From assembly GCA_000827495.1 (NCBI GenBank), contig KN817608.1, positions 29,582 to 68,347 of the forward strand: a DNA stretch of 38,766 nucleotides, given 5' to 3'. The translations under genes and the position numbers were made by a program. The notes beneath the pieces were generated by a model. It had not been told where the DNA came from, did not search any database, and saw only the letters and a program-made list of their open reading frames with translations. Positions 1-12,046 of this stretch are shown here, piece after piece; the stretch's first letter is position 1, and the number at the start of each line of letters is the position of its first letter. Source of the stretch: Hypholoma sublateritium FD-334 SS-4. Taxonomy: Eukaryota > Basidiomycota > Agaricomycetes > Agaricales > Strophariaceae.

Positions 1-714
1 TTTATATGCCAGATCAGTCAAGTTTAATAGGTGAAAACTCCAATCTGCACTAATAGTAGGATTATTCCACTTCCCCCCAGCACAGATAAGAGTCTATCTC
101 TGTCAATTCTTGGGGGATTTCCTTCAAATCTTTTAGATAGGGTAATGGTAGTACCTATCTATATGGTTGTTACATTTGTATGGCAGATCAAGGATGTTTT
201 GTGGGTGAAACCTCTGAAGTAGACCACNTTCTCCCCCTCCCTTTGAATGATTAGCTTGTTGCATGGTCAATTTTGATCGGACAGATATGCTAAGACATGT
301 GTTAGAAAGGTCTTTATTAGCTCTAAACCTGTGTGCTGCGATCAATAGAAAAGCGGCATTTATAACAAAGCTATTCACTGAGAAAGTAGAACAGGATCAC
401 AGGTGAATCTCAATTACATCTGCTGCCACCCTTGTTGCTGGGCCTAATTCAATGGTTGAACTAGGGGAGTATGTCTATTACCTAAAGCTTCGCTTTCATA
501 GAATCTGAATATCTGCTCAAATGGCCTCTCTATAATTTATCTATGAATGTATGCTTAAAATACCGTAATTTGGACATTGTACAAAGATTAGGAAACGCTG
601 TAGGACATGGTAGATACTGTTAGAACTGCATTTAAAATGTGCACAATCTCAAAAAACAGCTAAGGAATCCGAGCAGAACTGACCGAGTTAGATGGGCAAA
701 TGCAATGAAATGGG
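1..714. other. AT-rich stretch without a recognisable gene
   Basis: No reading frame here looks coding: the longest are under 90 codons, of skewed composition and without recognisable motifs. There is one ambiguous base at 228. It is probably intergenic or old repeat sequence; I see no RNA gene, direct repeat or terminal inverted repeat in it. Confidence 0.5.
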
Positions 715-770
715 AGTATGGGCAGTTGCCTAACTATGTTGATGCATCCCCAGGGGCAACTGCCCAAAGG
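715..770 (+). repeat. Left copy of a ~55-bp inverted repeat (partner at 2655-2709)
   Basis: The segment starts AGTATGGGCAGTTGCC and ends GGGGCAACTGCCCAAAGG. Its reverse complement recurs at 2655-2709 with only a few mismatches. Each copy is itself partly palindromic (GGCAGTTGCC facing GGCAACTGCC), so each can fold alone. The pair encloses about 1.9 kb and may be the termini of a DNA element, or two copies of one short foldback element. I found no matching target duplication outside the pair. Confidence 0.6.
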
Positions 771-774
771 AGTA

Positions 775-981
775 CTCATATAGCCTGCCCTAAAATATGG
801 GGGCATTTGGGACAATATTGAGTGAGAAATAGGGTAGTGAGGCGAAATGTACAGGTTCAGAGCAGGGCATCAAAGAACCCTTTGATGAACTGGACTCCGA
901 CTACCACTACCATTCTTGAGATACCATTTCTCATTCAATTTGTTTCCGATTTCCGCCATATTTTAGGGCAGGCTATATGAG
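775..981. mobile_element. MITE-like foldback element with TA flanks (~207 bp)
   Basis: A perfect 30-bp inverted repeat joins 771-800 to 956-985, and weaker inverted similarity continues inward (around 810-830 and 925-945), so most of the element can fold into one hairpin. If the flanking TA dinucleotides at 773-774 and 982-983 are the target duplication, the element starts CTCATATAGCC. This is the layout of non-autonomous Tc1/mariner or Stowaway-type MITEs. There is no coding capacity. It sits directly beside the 715-770 repeat arm. Confidence 0.65.
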
Positions 982-985
982 TACT

Positions 986-2654
986 CTACCTACAAATCTA
1001 CCCCTTCAGAATATTTAAATATGAATAACTACTTCTTCAGATTTTGTGTTTTTGCACTTTTTGACATATAGTCTCCTTACCATTGTACACAATTATAGGA
1101 CAGATTTGGGGCATAGTCATTCATAAATAATATATAGTAGACACTTTTAGAACTCTGTATCAGCCTCTATGGTCCCTTGACCATACTCACAGCATATCAT
1201 ATGGTGGAATCAATGTTTTCTTCATTGTCTCCTCATCCCCCCCTTCAATCGATGTTAAATACATGTGTCACTCACTATCTGACACTAGAAATATATAAAG
1301 TAAGTTTATATCTACTATTCTGCTGGCTCAAAACTATATTTACTGTTCTGTTGGTCGCTTCATAAGCTGAATAGAGATAAGAAGAATGAGCTTGTAGCAC
1401 ACTGTATACCTCTCAAAAAAAATACAGGATCCTCCAGTATTTATATACATGTTTATACAAGAAGTCTACGTATTTTATATGCAGCTATACGATCCTAGGA
1501 CACATAAATAAGGCTCAGAAGTTGGGGGCTATTACACCTCTCAATTCTACCTATTCCCAATGTCCCTTCACTGCTAAACACATTCACTCATACTCCATGA
1601 CACTAATAATAAATTTTGAGATGAATTTACAGACGTTTGGGACCCTATATGAGTCAATCCCAGTCATGAGTATGGTCAAGCCTACTCTAATACATAGTTT
1701 ACAGAGTTATGAGCACCAGTAAAGCCTTATAAAACATATAACATTATAATATCTATTTTAAATAATATATATTCAAATTTATGAGAGGAACGGACAATAA
1801 TTGAGTGAGGGAGAGAGACCAACGTGCGTGACGGTGGCGCCGTTGATGGGTGGGCGGGTGGCGGGCAGTATCCCGGGCCGGGTGCATGTCGGTATTTCTC
1901 GCACTCGGTCGTTGATGGGCCCCACGGCACAGCCCAGCCGGACTCAGCGCTGGGGAGCTCGGGACAGAGGACTTATATGTGGGGGAGCTCATAGTTATTC
2001 GCACCTTTATTGCCAGTGTGTGGCTGTTGCGCTTATTATTCTAGTTAGCTTGGATTACCATATACATATCACATTCTATTTAGGTAATGATGGTGTGATG
2101 ACGAGGTGATATACCAAAATCATCACTGTAGGTGGCTTCCTTATTTGGCAAAATGCAAAATGAATTTTTGAACAGCTGCCTATTTGCAAATTTGACCCCC
2201 TCAGAAAATTATCAAATAATTTTTAAAATTCCTTAAAATTCATAAACTATCTGTATATGGAAAGAAATTTAGTGGTCTGTGCACAAAGCAATAAGATAAG
2301 GGCCTTTTATTAGCTAGTTATCAACTAGATTAGATGACTTTGCAATCTCATGTGCTGCTGCCCAAAAGATGGACTTGGGCCAAATTTGGCAAAGTCCAGT
2401 ATGGCCTTCCATTTTGGGCCTGGTTGTTATTCCCATACTAGGCCTGGACTGATGGCTATTATTTACATTTGTTTGGATTTGAGGCCAGAATATGACATAA
2501 GTGAGCCTGCACAATGTAAATAGAGGCAAGCAGGAGGTCACACATTGGCTTTTGATGCACATCAATGTGCAAACAAACAAGCACAGCCTTGCAATGCAGG
2601 CCACGTAGTCTACATCGTAGTACCAAAATGCCCGACAAATGCCTCTGCCAGAGG
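986..2654. other. Non-coding, mostly AT-rich stretch with a small GC-rich patch
   Basis: No frame shows convincing coding sequence. A GC-rich patch at about 1801-1985 stands out from the AT-rich surroundings, and two opposed frames are open across it only because of its composition. At about 2310-2650 the minus strand has a 130-codon open frame without recognisable motifs. The stretch is probably the inside of an old element bounded by the inverted repeats at 715 and 2655. Confidence 0.4.
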
Positions 2655-2709
2655 CCTTGGGAAGTTGCCCCTGGGGATGCATCAACATAAAATGGCAACT
2701 GCCCATACT
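2655..2709 (-). repeat. Right copy of the ~55-bp inverted repeat (partner at 715-770)
   Basis: This is the reverse complement of 715-770 with a few substitutions and a 1-bp length difference. It ends about 40 bp before recognisable gag coding sequence begins. The element whose end it marks may therefore have replaced the 5' terminus of the Ngaro-like retrotransposon. Confidence 0.6.
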
Positions 2710-2750
2710 TCATATATAAGTACAGCAGATACTGGTGCACCAAATCCGAC

Positions 2751-3506
2751 ATGCCGTGGCACAGTTCGCATCCCAGCGATGGGAGGCATGACCGTCAATG
2801 CCAAGAAACATATTCCATCTTGTCGAAATTCAGCGAGGATCCCAAACATGTCAAATTCTTCCTTGAGACACATCCCAACTCTCCAGATGGATTTCCGGCA
2901 TCACAGTGGGAGTGCATCATCAAAGGGAAAGCCTGTGACCTCAATGTCATCTACGCGTCGTTCTACGATTCTTCAGCTGATCACGAGAGAAAGGCGAGCA
3001 TCGGAGATCAAGAAATCTGCATTACAGTTCCTCAGCCGAAAAGGACTATCTGTACAAGTTCGGAGTGGGCCGACGCCTGGTCCCTCACCTCTCGCGCCAT
3101 CTGATTTGCCTTCCCCAGTCGAAGCGACAAGTTATTTGCTTACAAGGAACACATCAAAGAACAATTTTGTTCAAAGAAGGTCCAGGCACATCACAAAGTC
3201 ATTCTCTACAACGCCGCCATCCGAAATAAATATCAAGGTGGATTCAAGTGTCTGTTGTCCGACACCGCACGGTTCCAGGGAATCTACTCTGCCACACTTT
3301 TCCCCGATGGCGCCGAGGAGGGACCAGGTCCCATCAGCAGATCAGTCCCAAGTGGAACATGGGGGAACAACAGAACCAAAACCCCGGTCTGCAAGCGCTT
3401 CAATGGCGCAAGCGGGTGCAGGGGGGAATGCGGCTATCGACATGTTTGCCAAATTTGCAAAAAATCCGGACACGGAAAAGAAGCCTGTGATGGTAGCTCG
3501 AAGTGA
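2751..3506 (+). pseudogene. gag: Gag-like protein of the Ngaro-type element
   Basis: Reading in this frame gives a gag-like protein whose C-terminus holds a zinc-binding cluster: VCKRFNGASGC, then CGYRHVCQIC and GHGKEAC. The mixed CCCH/CCHC spacing is typical of fungal DIRS/Ngaro gag, which packages the element RNA. One in-frame TGA at 3102-3104 falls between residues RAI and FAF, where CGA (Arg) reads well. The frame ends at TGA 3504-3506, overlapping the start of the RT frame in a different phase. The true N-terminus is not clear: coding-like sequence may extend upstream to about 2733, and no convincing start was found. Confidence 0.75.
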
Positions 3507-4025
3507 GCAGTACGGGCTCAACCCCAAATACCTTCGGCATAATGTTTGGGATGAAAAGTCAGTCTCGTTGCCTTTCTCAATGTCACAATGGACCGAGACC
3601 GCCAGGCCGCTCGCTTACATTCCAACTGCTGAGCTTGATAATCCAATTGCGTCGCATACAATCTGCCACAACACGGATCTCTTCAAAATCGTGATGCCCA
3701 TCAACGTCGACAAGTTTGAGTCACTGCTCCAAAATCATCCTAATCCCCTGTTTGTTGTGTCTGTTTGCAACGGGCTGCGCGAGGGATTTTGGCCTTGGGC
3801 TGATACTCTCCGCGACGGGTATCCTGCAACGCACAATGCGTCCTATCCAACGCCGCTGGAGGAACATAAGTCTGCATTCCTACGGGCGCAGTGAGACATT
3901 GAGATCAAAAGGGGCCATTTTTCTGATGCATTCGGAGACAAGTTGCTACCGGGAATGTATGTGTCTCCTGTACACGCCGTCCCGAAGACAGACTCTACCG
4001 ACCTTCATATGGTCACTGATCATAG
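3484..4025 (+). pseudogene. N-terminal part of Ngaro-type reverse transcriptase (5' half of split gene)
   Basis: The frame encodes the segment that precedes the polymerase core in this family, including INVDKFESLL, GLREGFWPWADT and LLPGMY followed by a conserved AVPK. An in-frame TGA at 3892-3894 lies between AQ and DIEI and fits decay of CGA. The frame runs into GAT CAT AG at 4018-4025, where the DNA transposon enters. The RT resumes after the second copy of those eight bases at 15812 with GCC GGT GAT, giving DHSAGDFPLNSMI across the repaired joint, the expected RT sequence. Confidence 0.85.
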
Positions 4026-4037
4026 CAAGGGGGTACG
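4018..4037 (+). repeat. Left target duplication and left TIR of the 11.8-kb DNA transposon
   Basis: GATCATAG (4018-4025) is the target-site duplication and CAAGGGGGTACG (4026-4037) the left terminal inverted repeat. Both have perfect partners at 15804-15811 and 15792-15803. The outermost five bases, CAAGG, fit the remembered terminal consensuses of both the hAT (YARNG) and P (CANRG) superfamilies, which make 8-bp duplications. Confidence 0.9.
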
Positions 4038-4202
4038 TGAATTCTAATAGCTGACCAATGGTAGGTTAGTTAGTCCAGCCGGCAGGCTGGGAAAAAAATT
4101 ATTATATGACTTTACCAACATTGATTTTTTGGCTGTTTTGAGCTTGCTTTGGGTACCTGGCCACTTATATATATTGTTGAGAGCTTATAGGATAGCCACA
4201 GC

Positions 4203-7200
4203 ATGCCTACGGCGGCTGCCAGGGCAGCGATCAGTCCATTTCAGATTAGTCAGAATATATTAGCCCAAATGGGACGCAATCTTAATAGCACCGTCGTGAT
4301 CGAGAGTGAGTATCAATTTGCAAGTCCTCTAATCTACTGTTGCTTTCAAGTTGTTTTGCCATTCTTTTGTGCATGAAAGCTTGCTTCATGGACAATTTGA
4401 ATATTCCAATATTGCAGGTAATTAACCCTGTGCATGTTACGAGACATTTATCATTAATGTATCATTCAAATAGGGCCCTAACGGTGCTTATGCAGTTTGC
4501 CCAGATTGTGGAATAGAAGTTAATCTTGGGCTCGTCGGTCTGTCAAATCTCACAAAGCGACACAGAGGAAACAAAGTATGCCTGAGAGCAAAATCTGCCC
4601 GTGATAAACATGCTATGAAAAGCAAAACCTTGCTGCACAACTTTTTTATGGCCAGACCACCCAAAAAGGCTGCTATTCCTTTGACTATGGCGCCGTACAT
4701 TCAACCCGCAAATACCGTAACCACCCCTGAACCCAGCGTAATTACCCCCAAAGACGTGAACATTGAAAAGTCATCTTCACCACATGCAGGACTGCTCATA
4801 TCGCCCACAACACCTACACCAGTTGTCAGAGGCTTTTTTGAGGAACTGTATCATCTCATCGCAGGCCTACCAAACACCATTCCTGAGGCCACAGAGTATG
4901 ACGATCTTGCAGCTTTTGGAGGCAATCCACAATTATTTGACGACCCAAGTTTGGATGCAGAGGATCTATGGGAGATGGTCATCAATCAGCAACTGAAGGC
5001 CGTCTTGGGTTGGGGAGCTGAAGCAGATATGGATCATATTATCCGCCGGGGGAAAAAAGGGCTTGATGCTTTATTCAACTTTGTGAAACATTTTATTGTT
5101 AAAAGGGGGATGAGCGAAGGGCTGTTTGAAGGAAAGCTTACACACCTCATGAGCGAGCTTAAGAAGCGGTGAGTACATCTTGTATGGTACAATAAATATA
5201 ACCACTCACACGAAACACATTGACCCTAAACAGGTCACATCTTCCTCTTGTTTCAGCAGCCCTACCTGTATTATTGGATGTCAATCATATCAATAATGAA
5301 GTAATTGATTGCGCACCTGATCCCATGGCCACAGAGATCCCAAAATTGTGCGAAGAACCAAGGATACGCACTGTCATTGATGTCAATGTTTTTGTGTATG
5401 AAGACACTGTCCGAGGAACACATGAATCAATACCTGCCTCACCAAAATGTAGTGGATACGTACTGGCTTTTCCCAGGCAGAAATCTCCCTTTTCCAGTTA
5501 CCCGTTTGCCCTACATGATACACTTGTACTTCCCTGGGAGCTCCCGACAAAGGGCGGTGTTATGAGCATTGTTGCAACCACCTGCACAGGAATTTCAATC
5601 AATGGACTGTCCTGTAATCCTTGTCATCAGCTCAACAGAAACACCATGCTTGAAGGAATACTGGACAGGCTCAAGGATGGCGCTCACAGCAATATGACAC
5701 TCTGATGGTATGGCTTCAATGAATTGCATGAGAAGATCCACGAAAAGAACCAACAAATTGATTTTTACCGTCTTTGAGGGCTCAATCAGGCAAAGAAGCT
5801 CCTTGGGAAAGCAGAGGTCCAGCGAGTTGACCGGGTGCTCGCCATTGGCCTACGTCAGAAGAAAAGTGCATGCTCACTCATGGCTGTTCTCTCTGCTGCA
5901 GCTCAAGGCTTTTACAAGCCACAAAGCTACACCGAGGAGGAAGCAATGAATGCAATACTATCCTGGAGGTTATTTGGAAATCGCTGTGCAGCAATCAACC
6001 GAAACTCAAAGGGCGCACCAAGTGTTTCTTACCTTAGGAGTCGTTTGACTGTTCGTCCTATAGTTCCTTCTCCACGTAAACCCACAGCCAAAGAGGTTGA
6101 AACTAATGTCAAGTCAGTTCTTCAGTGAATTCTCGAGGTCATGCACAAGCCGATGGCGCCAGGGAAAAATATCCACGCCGTTCTGATGTTCAATGAGCTG
6201 GCAACGGAGAAGCGTATCCGATGGGATCCACTCACCAACTGCTTCCTGGGTGTGTGCAGACAGCATGCACATCATGCCTCAACAGAATTCATCAATGAAG
6301 ATGATATGGTAGAGCTCTTCCAAGCCATAGACGATGATGAGATTCATCATGCAGGAGAGGTGAGAGAAACATTTACGAGACATTCGACGTGGTTCTATCT
6401 GATTCACAATCTATTTTTAGGCCACTGTTGCGGCACTAGGAATACTCACTCGAGACCATCAGATATACCCTGGCCGACCCATTCTGGTTTCTGGTAACTG
6501 TAAGCGCGAAACAGGAGAGGAACACGCTGGTCTAATCAAGACAGTACTTGCTGGAATTGATGCCGTTCAGCAGGAGACAAGAGTTCACATTGTGTCACTT
6601 GCCTCAGATGGGGAAACACGTCAAGGCTCTGCTTTTATAATTCTTACATTTAAGCAAAAACTAGCCAACACATCTCCACTCTATCCACTGCTTTCTACCC
6701 TTCCACTATTAAATTTACATGTTGGCGATGACGACTTGACTTGCGACAAGGACTACAAACACATTTTCAAGCACTTCCGCAATCTACTTCTTTGAGTCCG
6801 CGGTGTTGTCATTGATGACTTCCGAGTAATACCAGATATTCTGCGAGAGCATTTTAAATCATTCGGGCTAACTGCAGAACATGTTCGCGCAACATTCAAT
6901 CCAGAAGACAAGCAAGATGTCAAACTTGCTTTCAATATGCTGAAGGATATTTGGAGTCTACCACGGACGTCTGAGGACGATACTAGCCCAGGAAAAATGG
7001 CCGCCCAAGAAGCACTGTGGATTCTAGGCAAATTTTTGTTTCATTTAGTCTTTCCGTATCTTTGTGTGGACCTATCACTCTCTGAACAGATTGAACACCT
7101 CAACGCAGCTGTTCATATGGCAATGGCACTGTATCATCAAGATGGAAAAGACTTCTTACCGACAGGACTGTACATCGATCTCATGATCACAATCAAGAAC

Positions 7201-8711
7201 ATTATTTTTTGTCTCGCCAAAGCTAAGACTGACGACCCTGAAGGCAAATTCTTCATAATCCTGCTAGGAACTGATCGGCTAGAGGAGCTCTTCGGAATTC
7301 TTCATACTATGATTGGAAACAACGCTAATCTCGACATACTTCAGCTTATAGGACGTCTGGCAGGAACAACAGAAATTGCCAACATTTTTGCGAAGTACCT
7401 GCACTGGGATCGAGCCCCTCATCGACTGAAGCTTCCTGTGCTCTCTCACAATTCCAAAGAGCTTCATGACCGTACAGATCATATCAAACCCCCGTTGTGG
7501 AGGGGAGATGTCAGGGTCAAGAATGTGTCACTGCAAACAGCATGGAAGAAAGGATGATTGCTCATTGAAAAGGATTGTCCATTCCTCGTACCTATTCTGA
7601 AGACACTCGACTCTATTCCTAATGCTGACATGCTGTCTCCTCATGGAGTCCTCCTCTTCAATGTTCCACTTGCTGACGACGATATCGACAAAAGCCTAGA
7701 ATGTCCTGACTCCGAGCCATCTGGGAACGAACAGCGCGCTGCACCCGCCGAATTAGATCAAACAGTGGCAGAGCTTTCGGAGACTGACGCGGCTTTGGAA
7801 ATGAATGCAACACTGGAACCACTTGTACTTTCACCTGCGCCACCGCCACTAGAGAGTCCCGAAGAAATTCGTGTTGATGTAGAAGACGCACTCGCCAAAG
7901 TGGAACTGGAAGATGATGATGTCAATCTGACTCACACATGCCACAAAATTGAGAAGAACATACTCATCGGTGGTGTTATGATGTCAAAATCGCAGGCACT
8001 CTCTCGCTTCAGCAAGTACAGAAAGTTAGCAGGTTCAACTGACTGCCTTTGGCGGGTACAATCCAAATATCAGTACTATCCAACGTCACCTACTGGGACA
8101 GACGCACCTGTCGATTTGGCACCAGCAGCAGATGAAGGACAAATGCTTCTGATGTCGAACCCCGTGGTATATGTACTCTCATCCAAAGGGAAGCTCTGGC
8201 TTTCTATTGGTGAAGTCAAGGCCCTGATGATTGATGGCCAATCAGTCGACAGCGTGAGCTATGATATGCTTCAAGAAAGTACCGTTTCTGTGTCTTATCA
8301 GATACTCGGACTGTGACCTACTACAGTAGATGAAGCTGATGACCTCAAGCATGACTGGAGGACGTACCAAATGGCCGAAAAGACACTGTCTGTTCCTGGA
8401 GTTCTCGTGGCTCCTGTAAATCCCACCCTGTCCTCCTCGCACTCAAATATCCCATGGTACTTACTGGAGAGCAGTGTTCTCATTGATCTTGCAGCTAGCA
8501 TGACAGGAGAGCTAACAACGTCTCAGCTGAAATGCATACCAAAGTACGGGCCAAATAAGGAGTTTCCATACCGTGAATTGACTGGTATGCTGACATGTTT
8601 CAATATATGATACAGAACAATTAATGGACCACTTACTTTCAGGACGTGCTTGCTTCTTGTGCGATGATACAGTAGGAGAGCTCGCGGATGCATCTGTCTC
8701 TGCATGCCCGA
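4203..8711 (+). pseudogene. Giant transposase-like protein, N-terminal and central part (5' of insertion)
   Basis: First part of a gene that continues at 14216. It starts at ATG 4203 (MPTAAARAAISPFQ). Exons read as 4203-4305, 4474-5168, 5234-6359, 6421-8584 and 8643-8711; one short exon between 4306 and 4473 is unresolved because the phases do not join directly. Near the N-terminus is a zinc-binding motif, VCPDCGIEVNLG followed by KRHRGNKVC (C-x2-C..H..C, BED-like). In the centre VSLASDGE is followed about 45 residues later by DDDLTCDKDYKHIFKHFRN, resembling the first two acidic positions of an RNase H-fold transposase of P/THAP9 type. This is inference. The last exon begins GRACFLC and breaks off at the first half of a CPKC motif. 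Six in-frame stops (5703, 5775, 6126, 6793, 7555, 8314) are all TGA. The phase stays constant through every one except across the recognisable introns. Members of this family are familiar to me only as repeated hypothetical proteins of agaricomycetes. Confidence 0.8.
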
Positions 8712-8739
8712 CATCAGGAAAACCTACTTTTTCTCTGGG

Positions 8740-9114
8740 TATCTCTAAAATATACCTAGAGATACCAGGAGATACTAGGAGATAAAAAGTTGGAAAGATA
8801 CCAGGAGCAAGGTCTACCTAAGTGAGACTTCCTAAATGTCTCTGGGTTGCTTTGAAATATACTCAAGTTCTACTCAGATTGGACTCAGATATACCTAGAT
8901 TGGACCCAAATGCACCTTTGTTGTCTTTGCAAGTCTCTTTGATCACTGTAGATTGCTTGTAGAGTGGCCAATATGTCTCTTAGAGTATAAAAGCACTGGT
9001 AGTTTGGTCGCAGGAATTATATTATTTATAAATTAATACATGTAAATACTATGTACTACATGGTATAATAATATAGCTAGGAAGGGAACGAGACGAAGGA
9101 ATGTAACTTACCTG
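8740..9114. other. AT-rich left flank of the inserted element, with hairpins
   Basis: Non-coding. The start can fold: GGTATCTCTA at about 8738 faces TAGAGATACC at about 8757, inside a longer weak hairpin whose outer arms are ACTTTTTCTCT and AGATAAAAAGT. Related pentamers (GATAC, GGAGATA, ATACC) recur to about 8815. This resembles subterminal repeats at a DNA-transposon end. Confidence 0.4.
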
Positions 9115-9709
9115 GATATATCAAACTTTCAGCAGGCAGCATGCGTAGATGCACGCAACATACGTACCACGCAAGTGGGCTGCGTATACACAGGGCGGGG
9201 GGAGCACGCGCCCATAGCTCGGTCGGCAACCCTCAAACAGCGCGGAGAGCGGCGCAGCAAGCGGCGGGGATATGAACGGCAGCGAGTGCCCGTCCGCATG
9301 CCAGTACACAACGTGGGTCGCGATATGCAATGAGCCCAGAAAAGGGTCATCGAGCCCGAGGAAGGCGTCGAGCGTATCTCCCCGGCGTGCTTGGGTCATC
9401 GCGTTGACCCTCGGCGGCGGCGAGGCACTCCTCGTACCTAGCTACTGGATGTGCGAGCTGTTCAGCAGCTATGCCGCCTGCAGAGACACCGTCGGCGGTA
9501 TCCGGGAGTCAGCGGATTGGGCGACTTTGCGACGGATATCGGCGGCAGGTGGGCTGGGTTGGGGGTGCCCTGTCGTCGGTCTCGCGCTCCGCGTACTCAA
9601 GCACCAAGAGCACGGGCTGCTCTGGAGCTGGATTGGCTGTGGAGGGGGCATTAGCGGTGGCATTGCGAAGGCGAGGACGGCGATGCGACTGGCCTTGTCC
9701 CTGCGACAG

Positions 9710-10450
9710 GTAGGGTGGTGACGGAGCGCGGAGCGCTCCTCATACGCAGCCGGTATGCGTGCGAGCTGATCAGGGCGCTCAACTCCGAGGAAAATGAGAC
9801 GCTCACCGAACCGGAATGACGTGGGCGCACATTGCCGCGGCGGCGGAGCCGACCGCTCCCACTCGCACCGGCGCTCGCCGTTCCAGACCTCCTTGCCCAA
9901 GGTAAAGACGATGTCCCTACTCGACGACGGGCCGACCCTCGCTGCCCACGCACGTCGCCGGTGCTGGCCGCAGGAGCACCATCGGCGGTGTCCATGAGGC
10001 AGAAGGCAGGGGCGTGGTGGATAGCATCACGCCGTCGTGATCGCACTCGACAGCGGTGTCGTTTTCAGTAGCGAGGCTGCGACGGAGAGGAGCGGCGAGG
10101 AGATGTCAGCTCCAGGGCGTCGTGCCGTCGCGCTTGCTCTCGGTGGCGCCAATGTGGTCCTCGAACTCAAGCGTCGTGGGCTTGCGCCATTCCGGGGTGG
10201 AACTGGCTGCGGGGGATCAACCGGTCGTTGGTGGGCATTTGTGACGGTGAAGACAACTCCCTCCCGCGTCGTCGTTGACCGGGGGGATGCGCTGGGCGCC
10301 GAAACGCGGGCAGTATTCAGTGGCGAGGCCTGAGCTATGTGCTGGCTGCGGTAGGCCATCGTCGGCGGGCGGGGCAGCGCCCTCTGCGACGGCGACGGTG
10401 TGTGTGATGCGGTTGGGCTTGTCCGCGCGCCGGTGGTCGGGGGGGGGGGC
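9710..10450 (+). repeat. Copy 1 of a diverged ~0.75-0.95-kb direct repeat
   Basis: Several landmarks recur in the same order at 10745-11690: a GAGACGCTC..CCGA stretch (9799 and 10845), CTTGCCCAAGGTAAA against CTCGCTCAAGGTAAA (9893 and 10920), ATCGGCGGTGTCC (9985 and 11131), a GAAACTGGCTGCGG-like stretch (10200 and 11287) and GCTGGCTGCGGTAGGCCATCG (about 10340 and 11600). Spacing differs between copies, so indels have accumulated. A shorter third piece resembling the start lies at about 9388-9560. Confidence 0.55.
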
Positions 10451-10744
10451 TGCAACGATAGGAGCGACGGGCGAGATTGATGTGGTGGCGGAGGGCGTCA
10501 TCGTAGCGGTATGCGTCGGCAAGGGAGGGGCGGGGCAGGCGTTGGTGGTGATGAGCCCTGCGGCGGTCTCGCAGTCCCAAATACGGCAGCGGTATCGCAT
10601 CGTTGTTGACCGTTGAGGGATGACATGCGCTGCAAGGTGTGCGGAGACGTCAGCAGCGGCGACGAACATTGATATGTTGGAGCTACTTACCTCATGTTAG
10701 CAGCCGTGTCCAAGGGGGGCAAATACGCGCACCTCGCCAGCGTG

Positions 10745-11690
10745 TATGGGCCGTCGCGCCGGTCCTCGGCGGCGGCGAGGCGCTCCTCGTCTCCAGCAGC
10801 TAGATGTGTAGGCTCGGGGCGTTGGCTCGGAGGAAAAGAGACGCTCGCCGACCCGGAAAGCCCCAGGCGCGTGTCGCCTCCCATGCCGGCGCTTCCGCCG
10901 CGCTCGCCGACCCTGTGCTCCTCGCTCAAGGTAAATATGATGTCTTCCCTTGACGATGTACCAGTCGCGCACCCGCTGTCGCCGCGTTCAACCAGCTGCC
11001 GCCCTCTTCCGAAATCGTACTCTCCAACCCGGCGGCGATGGCGATGGACCCCTCGAAGACGATCGGCCCCTCGCACCTCGCGCAGTCCTCGTGTCCGAGT
11101 CGCGCCTCTTCCTCTGGCTGCGGAGACACTATCGGCGGTGTCCGCGGGGCGGCAGGCTGGGGCGAGGTTGCGACGGATATCGGCGGCGGGGCGGCGCTGG
11201 GTCCAGGGCATCATGACGTCGCGCTCGCGCTCGGCGGCTGCGAAACGCCATCGTACTCTGGCACCGGGAGCGCGGGCGGCTCTGGGTTGAAACTGGCTGC
11301 GGTGGCGTCATCCGCAGCGGGGGCGGCGGCTTCGGGTGGCAAACATTACGATGGCGAGGAGGGCAATGCGGCTGGGCTTGTCCGCGCGGCGGGAACGATC
11401 AACGTGGTGACGGAGAGCGACTCTAGGCGGGGCTGGGCCGTGGCGGAGGGCGCCGGTGTCGCGGTATCCGTCAACGGCAGTCTCGGGAGTGCAGGCGCAG
11501 CAGCCGTGCCCGTCGTCGTTGAGCGCGGTGATGCACCCGAGCGTCGAGACGCGGGAAGTACTCAGCCGCGAGGCATGTGAATTGCTCGGGGGCCACGCTG
11601 GCTGCGGTAGGCCATCGACTGGGGGAGGGACGGCGACGGTGTGTGATGCGGTCGGGCTTGTCCGACCGTCGGCGGTCGGGCTAAGGCTGC
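10745..11690 (+). repeat. Copy 2 of the diverged direct repeat
   Basis: Partner of 9710-10450; see the shared landmarks listed there. GTTGCGACGGATATCGGCGG at about 11167 also matches a stretch at about 9526, so the copies are pieces of a unit present at least two and a half times. Confidence 0.55.
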
Positions 11691-12046
11691 GCAAAAGGTG
11701 AGCGATGCGCCCCTGTCGCAGGGCGTCGAGCGACGTGGGACGGCGACGGCGAGGATACGTGCAACGTGGGTGGGCTTGGCCCCGCAGCGAAGAGGCGGCG
11801 AGGCGACGGAGGACGGGCAGCGGCGAGGTGGTGAGGTGGCGACGGAGGACAGTGGCGAGAGAGGGGACTAGGACGGGTGAGCTGGCAGAGGAACTGAGGA
11901 CTTTGCAACGAAAACGAGATTCCAGCGGAGCTTAAACGTCACGTGACTGCCTCGCGCGGCGCGTCGTCTTTCGTTGATTGCTGATTACAACAGCCAGCTG
12001 AGCTTGGCCCAGCAGCCAGCTCCTCTACGTTCGGCCGCCGGCGCTC

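Noticed and set aside
1801..2109. 102-codon frame in a GC-rich patch
   Set aside because: Opposed frames are open across the same patch and there is no motif.
2545..3894. A single 449-residue protein starting at 2545
   Set aside because: Only its last third (from about 3484) is real RT sequence. Earlier it runs out of frame over gag, which is encoded in another phase.
4203..8316. Recoding of TGA (as Trp or Sec) in the transposase-like gene
   Set aside because: The stops appear in two unrelated elements. In several cases they sit at expected Arg positions and fit CGA decay; neighbouring host genes use TGA as a normal stop.
11038..11580. 180-codon Gly/Ala-rich open frame in the GC-rich block
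   Set aside because: Open frames overlap it on both strands, and the sequence is part of the diverged repeats. Stop-poor composition explains it; no domain or splice logic was found.
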